58,746 nucleotides of DNA from Chryseobacterium gleum (GCA_945872795.1 CAMCAZ010000017.1:1-58746), one strand, 5' to 3'. Positions 1 through 7,857 are shown, numbered from the stretch's first letter. The notes: a model not told the origin generated them from the sequence alone. Made by a program: numbers and translations.

Positions 1-157
1 CAGCCCACCACAATGAACAGGTCTCTTGCTCATGCGGCTTTGCGCTCAATGGAATGGGCCGCCGCGAAGGGGCGTTCCTGTTGATGCTCAAGGTCCCCAT
101 CACGCGCAGCAGTTGGGGACGTTCATTGGTAGGTTTGCACCACAAGACCTGTTCCAC

Positions 158-756
158 ATGAAGAAGTTCGTCTTCGTTGTTGTCCTGCTCATCGCAGCAG
201 GTGCCGGTTGGTTCCTTTACAACAAGTACCGGATAGTGCTGCCTCCGGTGAACGTGGACCGCAGTGAGATCGGCTGGGTCGGCAAGAGCATCGATGATGC
301 GCACCGGGGAAAGATCCAGCTCGATTCCGCCAGGGTGGAGGTGCAGGACGGTTCCGTGCGCTCGATCATGGTGGTGGCTGACATGCGCAGCATCAGCGTG
401 GAGGATATCACCGACCCCAGGGAAATCGCGAATTCGTGGATCACATCGCGAACGCCGATTTCTTCGAGGTGGACAAGTACCCCACGGCGCGCTTCGTGTC
501 CACCAGTGTGGAGCGTGCTGCGGACGGCACCTACGCGGTCATCGGCGACCTGATGATCAAGGCGGTCACGCGACCGGTGTCGTTCATAGCCAAGCCCGCT
601 GCGGATGGTGGCTCATTGCAGGCCACGCTGGCCATCGACCGCACCGCCTATGGCATCGTCTATGGGTCACGGGGACAGGTGGGATCCGAAAAGGACTGGT
701 TCATCCATGATGAGTTCACCATCACGGTGAACCTGCTCTACAGCAGCGGCAGTTGA
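158..756 (+). pseudogene. YceI family protein, frameshifted
   Basis: YceI proteins are periplasmic lipocalin-like folds that bind isoprenoid or other amphiphilic ligands. From the ATG at 158 a hydrophobic signal/anchor helix covers about residues 3-20, then the typical N-terminal YceI strands (SEIGWVGKS) run in one frame to about 418. The conserved second half, with HIANADFFEVDKYPTARF and the final strands, is in a different frame and runs to the TGA at 754-756. One missing base near the run CCCCAGGGAAA (about 415-425) would explain the break and would give a 199-residue protein of normal family length. It may be a real pseudogene or a sequencing/assembly indel. The 157 bases before it show no gene. 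Confidence 0.75.
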
Positions 757-779
757 GGCCTTGGTACGCTTGCCGCCAC

Positions 780-1853
780 CTACTGCTTCACCACCCGCGC
801 GCTACGGCCGCTGCCATCAAGCAGGCGCACTAGGTAGGTGCCGGAGGCAAGCCCTTCGAGCTGGAGCAGCGCGCGTTCACCGTTCAGGCGACCTGTGAGC
901 ACCGTGCGGCCCATTGCATCAGCAAGCAGGAAGGACGATGGCGCGGTCAGACCCTCGAGCACCACGCTCTCCGCAGCAGGCACGGGCCAGGCGGTAAGCC
1001 TTGCCGGTGCGCGCTCGGCCACGTCTGTGCTGATATCGCCACAGGTGAATTGCTGGAAAAAAGCCCAGATGATATTCGTGGCACTGAAGGTGGCACCCAC
1101 GGGCCACGTGTGGCCGCCGCCGTCGATCTTGTAGTGTGCTACCACAGATCCTTCAATGCAAGGCTCATAGAGTTGCAGTTCCACCGAGCTCGAGTACGGT
1201 GTCACCACGGGCGGAGTGGCACAATCCAGGTTGCCGGTCCACAGGTCCAGCACCGCCTGTACGCCCAGCCCGCTGAAGACGCTGCCGTTGTAGCTCACGA
1301 TGAAGTCGGAGGTGCCGTGGATCTGCAGCACGCCCGGGGTGTGCTGCGGCGCGCAGCCGGCCACATCGCCGTTGTTGATGGTGCCAGACACCGAGGCGAT
1401 GGCCGCGAAGCACTTGGGGCTTTCGCAGCCCAGCTTGTGGCTCATGTAGCCGCCGGCAGAGAAGCCGGTGGCATAGATGCGCGTGGTGTCGATGCTGAAC
1501 TGGCTGATGAGCGTATCACGCAGGGCGCCGATGTAGCCCACGTCATCGGCCGTGCTGCCGCCTGGGAAGGGCGAGCTGGTGTTCCACCCGTTGTTCACGC
1601 CGTTGGGGTAGGCCACGATGAAGCCCTGATCCTCCGCCAAGGCATTGAAGCCTGTGACGTTCATGATGGCCTCCGCGCTCTGGGTGAAGCCGTGCATCAC
1701 GAACACCAGCGGCACCGTGGTCCCCGGCACGTAGCTCGTGGGCACATAGGTGATGTGGTTGCGGGTGAGGCCGTCGTGTGTGATGGTGCCGTTCACCTGG
1801 GCGATGGCGGGCAGGGCGAGGAAGAGTACAGCGGGCAGGGTCGAGAGGCGCAT
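780..1853 (-). CDS. Secreted PHB-depolymerase/feruloyl-esterase-like hydrolase with T9SS sorting domain
   Basis: Predicted extracellular alpha/beta-hydrolase of the polyhydroxybutyrate depolymerase/LpqC/feruloyl esterase group. A signal peptide spans about residues 1-19 (ends ALPAIAQ). The nucleophile elbow GFSAGGYM places the serine at S132; D183 (HGTSDF) and H248 (GGGHTWP) are plausible triad partners. Four cysteine-bearing segments suggest an exported, disulphide-containing enzyme. The last ~75 residues are a type IX secretion type-A sorting domain (LTAWPVP...GTYLVRLLDGSG...VVKQ), so the protein is probably carried across the outer membrane. The true substrate cannot be read from sequence; a polymer or phenolic ester is likely. 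Confidence 0.85.
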   Translation of the reverse strand: MRLSTLPAVLFLALPAIAQVNGTITHDGLTRNHITYVPTSYVPGTTVPLVFVMHGFTQSAEAIMNVTGFNALAEDQGFIVAYPNGVNNGWNTSSPFPGGSTADDVGYIGALRDTLISQFSIDTTRIYATGFSAGGYMSHKLGCESPKCFAAIASVSGTINNGDVAGCAPQHTPGVLQIHGTSDFIVSYNGSVFSGLGVQAVLDLWTGNLDCATPPVVTPYSSSVELQLYEPCIEGSVVAHYKIDGGGHTWPVGATFSATNIIWAFFQQFTCGDISTDVAERAPARLTAWPVPAAESVVLEGLTAPSSFLLADAMGRTVLTGRLNGERALLQLEGLASGTYLVRLLDGSGRSARVVKQ

Positions 1854-1903
1854 GGTTCAGGCTTGGAAGGCCAAGTTAGGCGTCTGGCGATCAATACGAC
1901 ACT

Positions 1904-3520
1904 TCATATCCGTGCTGCCAGCCGCTTCAAGGCCTCCAACGTGTCGGCGTCCTCCGCCTTCTTGTCCCGCCGCCAGCGCACAATGCGCGGGAAGCGCACG
2001 GCCACACCGCTCTTGTGCCGGCTGCTGGCGCTGATGCCCTCGAAGGCGATCTCGAACACCAGTTTTGGTTCCACTTGCCGCACCGGACCGAAGCGCTCCA
2101 AGGTGTTCTTCTTCACGAAGGCATCCACCTCCTTCATTTCAGCATCGGTCAAGCCGCTGTAGGCTTTCGCGAAGGTGACGAGCTGGCCGTCCTGCCATAA
2201 CCCGAAGGTGTGGTCGGTGTAGAGATCGGCGCGCCTGCCGTGTCCCTGCATGCTGAAGGTGAGCACGGCATCGATGCTCAGCGGGTCCACCTTCCACTTC
2301 CACCAGTCACCGCGTTTGCGGCCCACCTCGTAGGTGCTGCTCCGGCGTTTCAACATCAGGCCTTCGATGCTGGTGGCCCGTGCGTGTTCGCGGTGTGCGA
2401 CGATCTCCTCCCACGAGCTGAACGATAGGGTGGGTGAGAGCAGGAGCGAAGGATGAGCGGCCGATGCGTGCACGTTCTCGAGGATCCGTCGTCGCTCTTC
2501 CATGGGCGCCTGCCGGATGTCCCTGCCTTCGAACTCCAGGATGTCGTAGGCCATGAAGACCACGGGCACATCGCTCAGGATCTTCTTCCCGACGGTCTTG
2601 CGGCCGATGCGTTTCTGCATCTCGGCGAAGGGCAGGGCAACGCCTTCCTTCCACGCGAGGATCTCCCCATCGAGCACCGTGCCCGGAGGTAGTGCTTCCC
2701 GGAAGGCACGGAATTCCGGGTACTTGTCGGTCACCAGTTCCTCGCCACGGCTCCACACGAAGTGCTCTCCACCGCGCACGATCAACTGCCCGCGGATGCC
2801 GTCCCACTTGTGCTCGGCCTGCCAGTCCTGCGGATCGCCGAGCGGCAGCAGTTCCTCCAGACCGGCACCGCCCGCGCGTCCTTCGGCGCCTTCAATGCCG
2901 TAGGCCAGGTAGAAGGGGTAGGGGCGGGAGGCCTGGTCCGCCAGGTTCTCTGCGAAGAGCAGGTCGTGGAATCTGGTGCTGTGCGGGCTCCAGTCGCCCA
3001 TCAGGCGGTGTGCGATGACGTCCTCCTCCAGTGCCGTGGCCTTGCTCAGGCCCTTCACCATGATCTTCTGGCTCACCCCGATCCGGAATCCTCCGGTGAT
3101 GATCTTGTTGAACACGAAGAGCTCCATGCCTTGCAATCCGGCCCACGCGGCTTTCACACGCAGCGCCTTCTCCGCTTCGTCCTGGTGCTTCAGGTCCTCC
3201 ACATAGTGCACCCATTCCGTGAGGCTCTTGGTGATCGGCCGTTCCAGCTTCGCGATGTGCGTCACCGTCTCCGCGAAGTCGCCCACCACGTGGTAGCTGG
3301 CCTCGAACAGCCAGTCGGGGATGCCGCTCACCTCCGCGGCCCATTGCCGCAGCTGGGTGCTGGTGACCGGACGCTTGGGCCGTCTGCCGCTGAGCAGCGC
3401 GATCACCCACAGCTTGTCCGCATCATCCGCCTCGCGGAAATACGCGGCCAGCGCATCCACCTTGGCGTTTGTGCTGGTGGTGGCGTCGAGCGCGTCGAAG
3501 AGGGCGGCTTCGCGATGCAT
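1904..3520 (-). CDS. ATP-dependent DNA ligase
   Basis: Seals nicked DNA through an AMP-lysine intermediate. At 538 residues it has the archaeal/LigB-like layout: an N-terminal DNA-binding domain (about 1-200), adenylation domain with the KxDGxR motif KWDGIRG (adenylated K238), and a C-terminal OB fold. Downstream motifs DGEIL, EGLMLK and WWKWK are also visible. I chose the ATG at 3520; a TTG at 3526 is in frame but lies in a repeat. It pairs with the ligase-associated exonuclease at 4010-5083. In many bacteria these two are adjacent and belong to a DNA end-repair set; here a small gene sits between them. Confidence 0.92.
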   Translation of the reverse strand: MHREAALFDALDATTSTNAKVDALAAYFREADDADKLWVIALLSGRRPKRPVTSTQLRQWAAEVSGIPDWLFEASYHVVGDFAETVTHIAKLERPITKSLTEWVHYVEDLKHQDEAEKALRVKAAWAGLQGMELFVFNKIITGGFRIGVSQKIMVKGLSKATALEEDVIAHRLMGDWSPHSTRFHDLLFAENLADQASRPYPFYLAYGIEGAEGRAGGAGLEELLPLGDPQDWQAEHKWDGIRGQLIVRGGEHFVWSRGEELVTDKYPEFRAFREALPPGTVLDGEILAWKEGVALPFAEMQKRIGRKTVGKKILSDVPVVFMAYDILEFEGRDIRQAPMEERRRILENVHASAAHPSLLLSPTLSFSSWEEIVAHREHARATSIEGLMLKRRSSTYEVGRKRGDWWKWKVDPLSIDAVLTFSMQGHGRRADLYTDHTFGLWQDGQLVTFAKAYSGLTDAEMKEVDAFVKKNTLERFGPVRQVEPKLVFEIAFEGISASSRHKSGVAVRFPRIVRWRRDKKAEDADTLEALKRLAARI

Positions 3521-3522
3521 GA

Positions 3523-3571
3523 CCAAGATTCAAGACACAAGGCTCAAGATTCAAATGTCAAGGTTGCCATC
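3523..3571 (+). repeat. Heptanucleotide CAAGANN tandem repeat, left copy
   Basis: Five to six imperfect 7-bp units (CAAGATT, CAAGACA, CAAGGCT, CAAGATT, then CAAATGT) lie within 2 bp of the ligase start codon. The same motif recurs on the opposite strand at 4042-4095, so the two arrays form an inverted pair around the four-helix-bundle gene. Confidence 0.75.
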
Positions 3572-3596
3572 GGAGCCAAACTGCTCGTGAACGAGT

Positions 3597-3971
3597 TCAA
3601 GTTCTCGACTGGTTGCGCTTCGCCGTGGATACGATCTTACCGATGATCTTGACGAGTTCCAAGCACTCCTGGGTCAACCAGATGAGGTCGGCATCCGTGG
3701 CGGGCATCAACTCGGATAGGGCTTGTATTCGCAGGTTGGCCCGCGATTCCTTGAGCTCCTTCAGGGCTACTTTGCTCTTGTGGATGAAGTCCGCCGGGGA
3801 TTCCGCAGCTTGCGCCTCGCCGTAGTGAAGCGCGGGAGAGCCACCGCTTCGCAGCAACTGGCCGGCGTAGTACTTGCCGGCGACGCTTGTCGGCATGCGG
3901 TCAACGTACTTCACCACCTTGGCTGCAAAGACGATAAGCCGTTCTTCCAGGTCGTAGATCTTGGGTTCCAT
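3597..3971 (-). CDS. Four helix bundle protein (23S rRNA intervening-sequence protein family)
   Basis: 124 residues, the family's usual size. It matches the TIGR02436/IVP-like pattern: an N-terminal DLEERLIVFA helix, then a hydrophobic segment, a GQLLRSGGSPALHYGEA turn, and KSKVALKELKESRANLRI. Relatives form pentameric four-helix bundles; some sit in rRNA intervening sequences or accompany diversity-generating retroelements, but their job is not established. The gene lies between exonuclease and ligase genes that are usually neighbours, and is flanked by inverted heptad repeats, which suggests it was inserted there. No reverse transcriptase is visible in the window. Confidence 0.85.
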   Translation of the reverse strand: MEPKIYDLEERLIVFAAKVVKYVDRMPTSVAGKYYAGQLLRSGGSPALHYGEAQAAESPADFIHKSKVALKELKESRANLRIQALSELMPATDADLIWLTQECLELVKIIGKIVSTAKRNQSRT

Positions 3972-4009
3972 GGGGCTGGGGTCTGTTTGTCCTGTGGCGG
4001 TCTCATCGG

Positions 4010-5083
4010 TCAGCGATCGGCATCGCGGTTGACCTTGGTTATTGTGTCTTGAGTCTTGTATCTTGAGTCTTCTTCCCGAGCGTCTTGTGTCTTGCCTTCT
4101 TCCTCACCAAACTCCGTCGTCTCCGCTGCCGCGTCCATCCCAACGCTCCGCAGGTACTGGCTGAACACATCGGTATAGCCATGCGTGGCGATGACGCGTT
4201 CCGCGCCGGTCTCCTTCACGGCCAACAGCAGCGCTTCCCAATCGGCATGGTCGCTGAGGACGAAGCCTTTGTCGATGTTGCCGCGTCGCCGCCAGCCGCG
4301 TAGTTGCATCCAGCCGCTGGCCATGGCCGTGCTGTACGGCTTCATCTTGTTGGTCCAGGGCGTGCCGATGGCGCTTCCGGGGGTGATGACCAGCGCGTTG
4401 CGGAAGCGTTCCTTGGGCGTGTCCTTGGTGATCGGCTCCCAGGGCGGGAGTTCCATACCGGTGGCTTCGAGCACGGCGTTCATGTTGGCCACAGCACCGT
4501 GCACCAGGATGGGGCCGATGGATGCGTCCACGCCCTTGATGACACGCTGCGCCTTGCCCAGGCTGTAGGCACTGATGATGCTGCACACGCCGTTCGCGGC
4601 GTTCCCCCGCCACCACGCGTTGATGTCAGCGAAGACCTGCGCGGGATCGGGCCAGCGGTAGATGGGGAGGCCGAAGGTGCACTCAGTGATGAAGGTGTGG
4701 CACTTCACGGCTTCGAAGGCGTCGCTGATGCCATCCGTGTGCCGCTTGTGGTCGCCGCTGGCCACCCAGACCTCGCCCTTGTATTCCACCCGCACTTGGG
4801 CACTGCCGGGGATGTGTCCCGCCGGGTGCAGGCTGAAGCGTACCCCGTGGATGGTGATCGGCTCACCGAAGGCCAGTGAGCCGATCCGCAGGTCCTCGCC
4901 GTAGCGGGCGTGCATCAAGGGTTTGGTGACACGACTGCACAGGTAGTGGGCGCTGCCGCGCCGGGCGTGGTCGGCATGGGCGTGTGTGATGATGGCCCGT
5001 TCCACACCACGCCAGGGGTCGATGTACACGTCGGCAATGGGACAGTGGATGCCGCGCGGGGTGAATGACAACAAAGCTGACAT
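4010..5083 (-). CDS. Ligase-associated DNA exonuclease (metallo-beta-lactamase fold)
   Basis: A beta-CASP/MBL nuclease related to mRNA 3'-end processing factors. The metal-binding motif THAHADHARRG (H34, H36, D38, H39) follows the N-terminal strands, with further motifs SGDHKRHTDG, TECTFGLP and the late LSDHADW histidine/aspartate segment. It probably processes DNA ends for the ATP-dependent ligase encoded downstream on the same strand. The last ~30 residues (GKTQDAREEDSRYKTQDT...) are low-complexity and are encoded by the heptad repeat, so the natural C-terminus was probably altered by repeat insertion. Confidence 0.9.
   Translation of the reverse strand: MSALLSFTPRGIHCPIADVYIDPWRGVERAIITHAHADHARRGSAHYLCSRVTKPLMHARYGEDLRIGSLAFGEPITIHGVRFSLHPAGHIPGSAQVRVEYKGEVWVASGDHKRHTDGISDAFEAVKCHTFITECTFGLPIYRWPDPAQVFADINAWWRGNAANGVCSIISAYSLGKAQRVIKGVDASIGPILVHGAVANMNAVLEATGMELPPWEPITKDTPKERFRNALVITPGSAIGTPWTNKMKPYSTAMASGWMQLRGWRRRGNIDKGFVLSDHADWEALLLAVKETGAERVIATHGYTDVFSQYLRSVGMDAAAETTEFGEEEGKTQDAREEDSRYKTQDTITKVNRDADR
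4042..4095 (-). repeat. Heptanucleotide CAAGANN tandem repeat, right copy
   Basis: On the plus strand it reads TGTCTTG, AGTCTTG, TATCTTG, AGTCTTC, a short interruption, then CGTCTTG and TGTCTTG. It encodes the tail of the exonuclease and is the inverted partner of the array at 3523-3571. Confidence 0.75.
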
Positions 5084-5168
5084 GGAGGCTTAGCCCAAGG
5101 TACTCACTGAGCCTACCGAACACGCGCAGCGCTGGGAAGTTCCCGGAACTGCTCTTATATTTCGTTCC

Positions 5169-5549
5169 ATGAGCTCTGTGGAGACCAAGCAGTGCCTGCA
5201 ATGCGGGGAGAAGATCCTGGGCAGGATGGATAAACGGTTCTGCTCCGATGGCTGCAGGAACATCTTCCATTACAACGCGAACAGCGCGCCCATCAATTAC
5301 GTGCGGAATGTGGTGAACGCGTTAAAGAAGAACCGCCGCGTGCTGGCTGACCTGAACACCGGGCCTGAAGGCAAGACGAAGGTGCACCGCGAGAAATTGC
5401 TGGAGCGCGGCTACAACTTCATCTATCACACCAATACCCATCGCACGAAGATGGGCAACATGTACGTGTTCTGCTTTGAACAGGGCTACCTGGAGATCAG
5501 CGAGAACTGGTACATGCTCGTCCGCAGGGACGAGTACCTGGACCGCTGA
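5169..5549 (+). CDS. Conserved zinc-ribbon protein of unknown function
   Basis: 126 residues. An N-terminal zinc-binding ribbon with cysteines C9, C12, C25 and C29 (CxxC-x12-CxxxC) is followed by a basic helix (NVVNALKKNRRVLADL) and a compact C-terminal domain ending GYLEISENWYMLVRRDEYL. This architecture recurs in Bacteroidota, where it is uncharacterised. Ribbon plus basic helix suggests nucleic-acid binding, but that is inference. A TATATTTC element about 10 bases before the start resembles the Bacteroidota -7 box. It is divergent from the exonuclease gene. Confidence 0.75.
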   Translation: MSSVETKQCLQCGEKILGRMDKRFCSDGCRNIFHYNANSAPINYVRNVVNALKKNRRVLADLNTGPEGKTKVHREKLLERGYNFIYHTNTHRTKMGNMYVFCFEQGYLEISENWYMLVRRDEYLDR

Positions 5550-5569
5550 GGCGGAAGGAGCAGTGCGGC

Positions 5570-5695
5570 CTAGCTGGCTGCCCAGATGAGCAGCACCACA
5601 GTGGCAAGGACGAACAGGGCGACCAGCACTGGTCCTCCGATCTCGTTCTGTTCAGCTTCCTCTGGGAAATGGCCGTCGAAGTGGTGGTCGCTCAT
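5570..5695 (-). CDS. Small single-pass membrane protein
   Basis: 41 residues from the ATG at 5695: an acidic, histidine-rich N-terminus (SDHHFDGHFPEEAEQNE) and one hydrophobic helix (VLVALFVLATVVLLIWA) to the end. It converges with the zinc-ribbon gene. Function is unknown; the His/Glu-rich head could bind metal, which is speculation. Longer in-frame starts upstream have no supporting composition. Confidence 0.5.
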   Translation of the reverse strand: MSDHHFDGHFPEEAEQNEIGGPVLVALFVLATVVLLIWAAS

Positions 5696-5780
5696 GGTGA
5701 AGTCGTGGTGGGGGCAAATATAGATGGCATCGGCTTCACACCAACGGTGCGATGCACGGAGCAGGATGGTCGGTCGACGC

Positions 5781-5948
5781 CTAGTGTCGCAACCCGTAAG
5801 TTCCTTCACCATCTCCGCCCCTCTTTCACCTTCCTGCCGCGTTGGAACATTTCGTCGTAGCGCCCACTACGCCGTACATGTTCCGCCTTGCATGAAGGCG
5901 AAATAGTGGCAGACCTTCAGTTAACCAACTTACGGGTTGCGACACTAG
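5781..5948. mobile_element. MITE-like element bounded by 22-bp perfect inverted repeats
   Basis: The left end 5781-5802 (begins CTAGTGTCGCAACCCGTAAG) is repeated exactly in inverse orientation at 5927-5948, giving a 168-bp unit with no coding capacity. Inside are nested hairpins: GGAACAT/ATGTTCC enclosing CGTAG/CTACG at about 5836-5886, and CGCCTT/AAGGCG near 5884-5900. The overall design resembles a non-autonomous palindromic element or a REP-type structure mobilised in trans. The right end supplies the stop codon of the neighbouring small gene. Confidence 0.6.
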
Positions 5949-6136
5949 TTGAGGCTGAAGGTGGGCTGGCGAAGCACCATCCGGGCGATCACTCCACTTT
6001 CGTTGGACCGCATGCGCCGGATCATGGCCAACACCTGTTCGTCCAACTCGCGATCGCTCAGCTTCGCCAGGTCCTTGTAGACCGGTAGACTGCTCCTGCT
6101 CTTGAGGATGAGGGCTATTTTGTAAGAGCGTGACAT
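5945..6136 (-). CDS. Small hypothetical protein, end formed inside a MITE-like repeat
   Basis: 63 residues from the ATG at 6136 (MSRSYKIALILKSRSSLPVY). The sequence is basic with a likely helix (LSDRELDEQVLAMIRRMRSNE). I do not recognise the family. The TAG stop at 5945-5947 lies within the inverted repeat of the element at 5781-5948, so a longer original reading frame may have been cut short by insertion. Confidence 0.45.
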   Translation of the reverse strand: MSRSYKIALILKSRSSLPVYKDLAKLSDRELDEQVLAMIRRMRSNESGVIARMVLRQPTFSLN

Positions 6137-6291
6137 GGTTCCTGTTCTGAAGACGCGTCCATGGTGGGAAAGGATGCCTGCAAAGCGTCCAGGCAGCCTG
6201 CTTAAGTTAGGAACGGGTCTGTTCCGGTCATGAACGGTCGGTATGGAACAGGAAGGAGGGGGGATGGGTCCGTTGGGAGGCGAAGCCATGC

Positions 6292-6535
6292 CTTTTCTTT
6301 GGGGGGAGGCCTCAGAGCAAAGCCTTGATCGCTGCGGGATGAGGAGATCTCGCTCCACCAACAGGAGGATCGCCCTCCCTTCGGTCGGGCTTTCCTTGGG
6401 GGGAGGCCTCAAACTACAGCCCTGATCGCTGAGTAATGAGGAGATCTCGTTCCAATAAAAAGGAGGATTGCCCTCCCGTTGGTCGGGCTTTCCTTTGGTG
6501 GAGGCCTCAGACCCCAGCCCTGATCGCTACGCTCT
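6292..6535. repeat. 98-bp tandem repeat, about 2.5 copies
   Basis: Unit 1 is 6292-6389, unit 2 is 6390-6487 and a partial third runs from 6488. Shared blocks are a CTTTCCTTGG-type start, GGAGGCCTCA, CCTGATCGCT, ATGAGGAGATCTCG and GCCCTCCC...GGTCGGGC. The last block can form a hairpin in each unit. Reading frames across it carry no protein-like pattern. This and the hairpins after it account for most of the 494-base gene-free stretch 6137-6630; 6137-6291 holds nothing I can identify. Confidence 0.75.
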
Positions 6536-6537
6536 CG

Positions 6538-6623
6538 GGGCTTTTGGCTTCCCGCCCGAGCTCAAGCTGCGCTTGGCTCGGGCGGGAAGCCAAAAGCCCT
6601 TGCAACTTCGTCGCAAGGGCTTT
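6538..6623 (-). terminator. Overlapping hairpins downstream of tRNA-Pro
   Basis: Two hairpins share sequence. One pairs 6593-6603 with 6613-6623 (AAAGCCCTTGC) and, read on the minus strand, is followed by TTTT, so it is a good intrinsic terminator for tRNA-Pro. The other is a 24-bp perfect stem pairing 6538-6561 with 6576-6599. Because 6593-6599 belongs to both, the two structures exclude each other. Confidence 0.7.
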
Positions 6624-6627
6624 GATC

Positions 6628-6704
<77 letters not shown>

Positions 6705-6752
6705 AACTTCCGGGTTTGCACACAGGGATTGTAGCCGCTGTGGGAAGGGCTG

Positions 6753-6760
6753 CAAATATA
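6753..6760 (-). promoter_or_regulatory. Probable -7 element for tRNA-Pro
   Basis: TATATTTG on the minus strand matches the Bacteroidota TAnnTTTG consensus exactly and precedes tRNA-Pro. No convincing -33 TTG was seen at the right spacing. Confidence 0.5.
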
Positions 6761-6785
6761 AGATCTTGGGAAAACCGGACCGGGG

Positions 6786-7484
6786 TCAGGCGTCGAACTT
6801 GTAGCCGATGCCCTTGATGGTCTTGATGCGCTCGTCGCCGATCTTTTCGCGCAGCTTACGGATGTGCACGTCGATGGTGCGGTCGCCCACGAAGAGCTCG
6901 TTGCCCCAGATCTGACTGTAGATCTCGTCGCGCTTGAACACCTTGCCGGGCTTGCTCATCAGCAGCACCAAGAGCTCGAACTCCTTCTTGGGGAGTTGTA
7001 GTTCCTGTTCGCCGATGTAGACCAGCACTTTCTCCAGGTCGATCTTGATACCGTTGGACTCGAGGATGCGGCCGTCCGGTCGCTCGCCACCGCTGCGCTT
7101 CAGCAGGGCCTTGATCTTGCTGACGAAGACCTTGGGGCGGATGGGCTTGGTGATGTAATCATCCGCACCGGCCTCGAAGCCTGCGATCTGGGAGTAATCC
7201 TCACCGCGTGCGGAGAGGAAGGTGATAAGGGTCTGCTTGAACTCGGGCAACTGGCGCAGTTGGTTGCACACCTCCACGCCATCCATGCCGGGCATCATAA
7301 TGTCCAGCACGATCAGGTCCGGCCGGTTGGCCTTTGCAGAGCGGAGGGCATCCCTGCCGTTCAGAGCGGTGGTCACCTGATAACCTTCACGTTCCAGGTT
7401 GTACTTGAGCAACTCCAGGATATCCTGCTCATCATCCACCAACAACACCTTGGGTGCCAATGCTCCGGTCATAAGGTCTTCCAT
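6786..7484 (-). CDS. OmpR/PhoB-family response regulator
   Basis: 232 residues. The N-terminal receiver domain has acidic pair D17/D18, phosphoacceptor D61 (VLDIMMPGMDG) and K113 (ITKPIRP). The C-terminal winged helix ends RTIDVHIRKLREKI...IKGIGYKFDA, typical of DNA-binding OmpR/PhoB regulators. No histidine kinase gene is adjacent, so its partner is encoded elsewhere. In-frame starts at 7484 and 7472 are both possible; the 7472 start gives MTGALAPKVLLVDDE. A perfect TATATTTG box lies about 55 bases upstream. Confidence 0.92.
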   Translation of the reverse strand: MEDLMTGALAPKVLLVDDEQDILELLKYNLEREGYQVTTALNGRDALRSAKANRPDLIVLDIMMPGMDGVEVCNQLRQLPEFKQTLITFLSARGEDYSQIAGFEAGADDYITKPIRPKVFVSKIKALLKRSGGERPDGRILESNGIKIDLEKVLVYIGEQELQLPKKEFELLVLLMSKPGKVFKRDEIYSQIWGNELFVGDRTIDVHIRKLREKIGDERIKTIKGIGYKFDA

Positions 7485-7536
7485 CTGTTGCGTGCAAAGG
7501 TGACCCGGTATGGGTAGGTGGATGTTAAGGCGTGGT

Positions 7537-7544
7537 CAAATATA
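7537..7544 (-). promoter_or_regulatory. Probable -7 element for the response regulator
   Basis: TATATTTG on the minus strand, an exact match to TAnnTTTG, placed 53 bases before the most distal start codon. Confidence 0.5.
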
Positions 7545-7612
7545 GGTTAAGGTCCAAGGGGCTTCTGCGCGCGGAAATATCGCGGACGATCGTGCTAATT
7601 TCGCCCCTGCAA

Positions 7613-7691
7613 GCGGGAGTAGCTCAGTTGGTAGTCCGCCGTAAGGCGGATCCCAAGCTGAACGTCGCGGGTTCGAGTCCCGTTTCCCGCT
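7613..7691 (+). tRNA. tRNA-Gly(CCC)-like gene disrupted by a palindrome
   Basis: The 5' part (GCGGGAGTAGCTCAGTTGGTAG) and the 3' part (TCCCAAGCTGAACGTCGCGG onward, with T-loop TTCGAGT and TTCCCGC acceptor strand) match a bacterial tRNA-Gly with anticodon CCC. The expected ten or so bases between them, the 3' D-stem GAGC and 5' anticodon stem, are missing. In their place is the 16-bp palindrome TCCGCCGTAAGGCGGA. The D-stem and anticodon stem therefore cannot form normally, so this is probably a pseudogene unless the palindrome is an assembly fault. A hairpin terminator still follows. Confidence 0.7.
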
Positions 7692-7699
7692 CCGATCGA

Positions 7700-7727
7700 A
7701 AGGACGGCCTTTGCCGTCCTTCGCATT
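7700..7727 (+). terminator. Intrinsic terminator after the tRNA-Gly-like gene
   Basis: Perfect 9-bp stem AAGGACGGC/GCCGTCCTT with a CTTT loop, followed by a weak T-rich stretch. Confidence 0.6.
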
Positions 7728-7857
7728 TCCCGGAATGGCCGGGCCAAACCTTTCAGGTTTTTCTTCACCAGTGACCCATATTCGGAGCTGGTCCGGAACC
7801 AACGAGCTCCACGAAGTGTTCCTCTCCGCAATGGTGACCAGCAACCTGAATCCGAGC

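Noticed and set aside
1050-2162. Long overlapping frames antisense to esterase and ligase (similar ones at 14033-15112, 23112-24659 and 26809-28212)
   Set aside because: High-GC shadow frames; the opposite strand has strong protein motifs.
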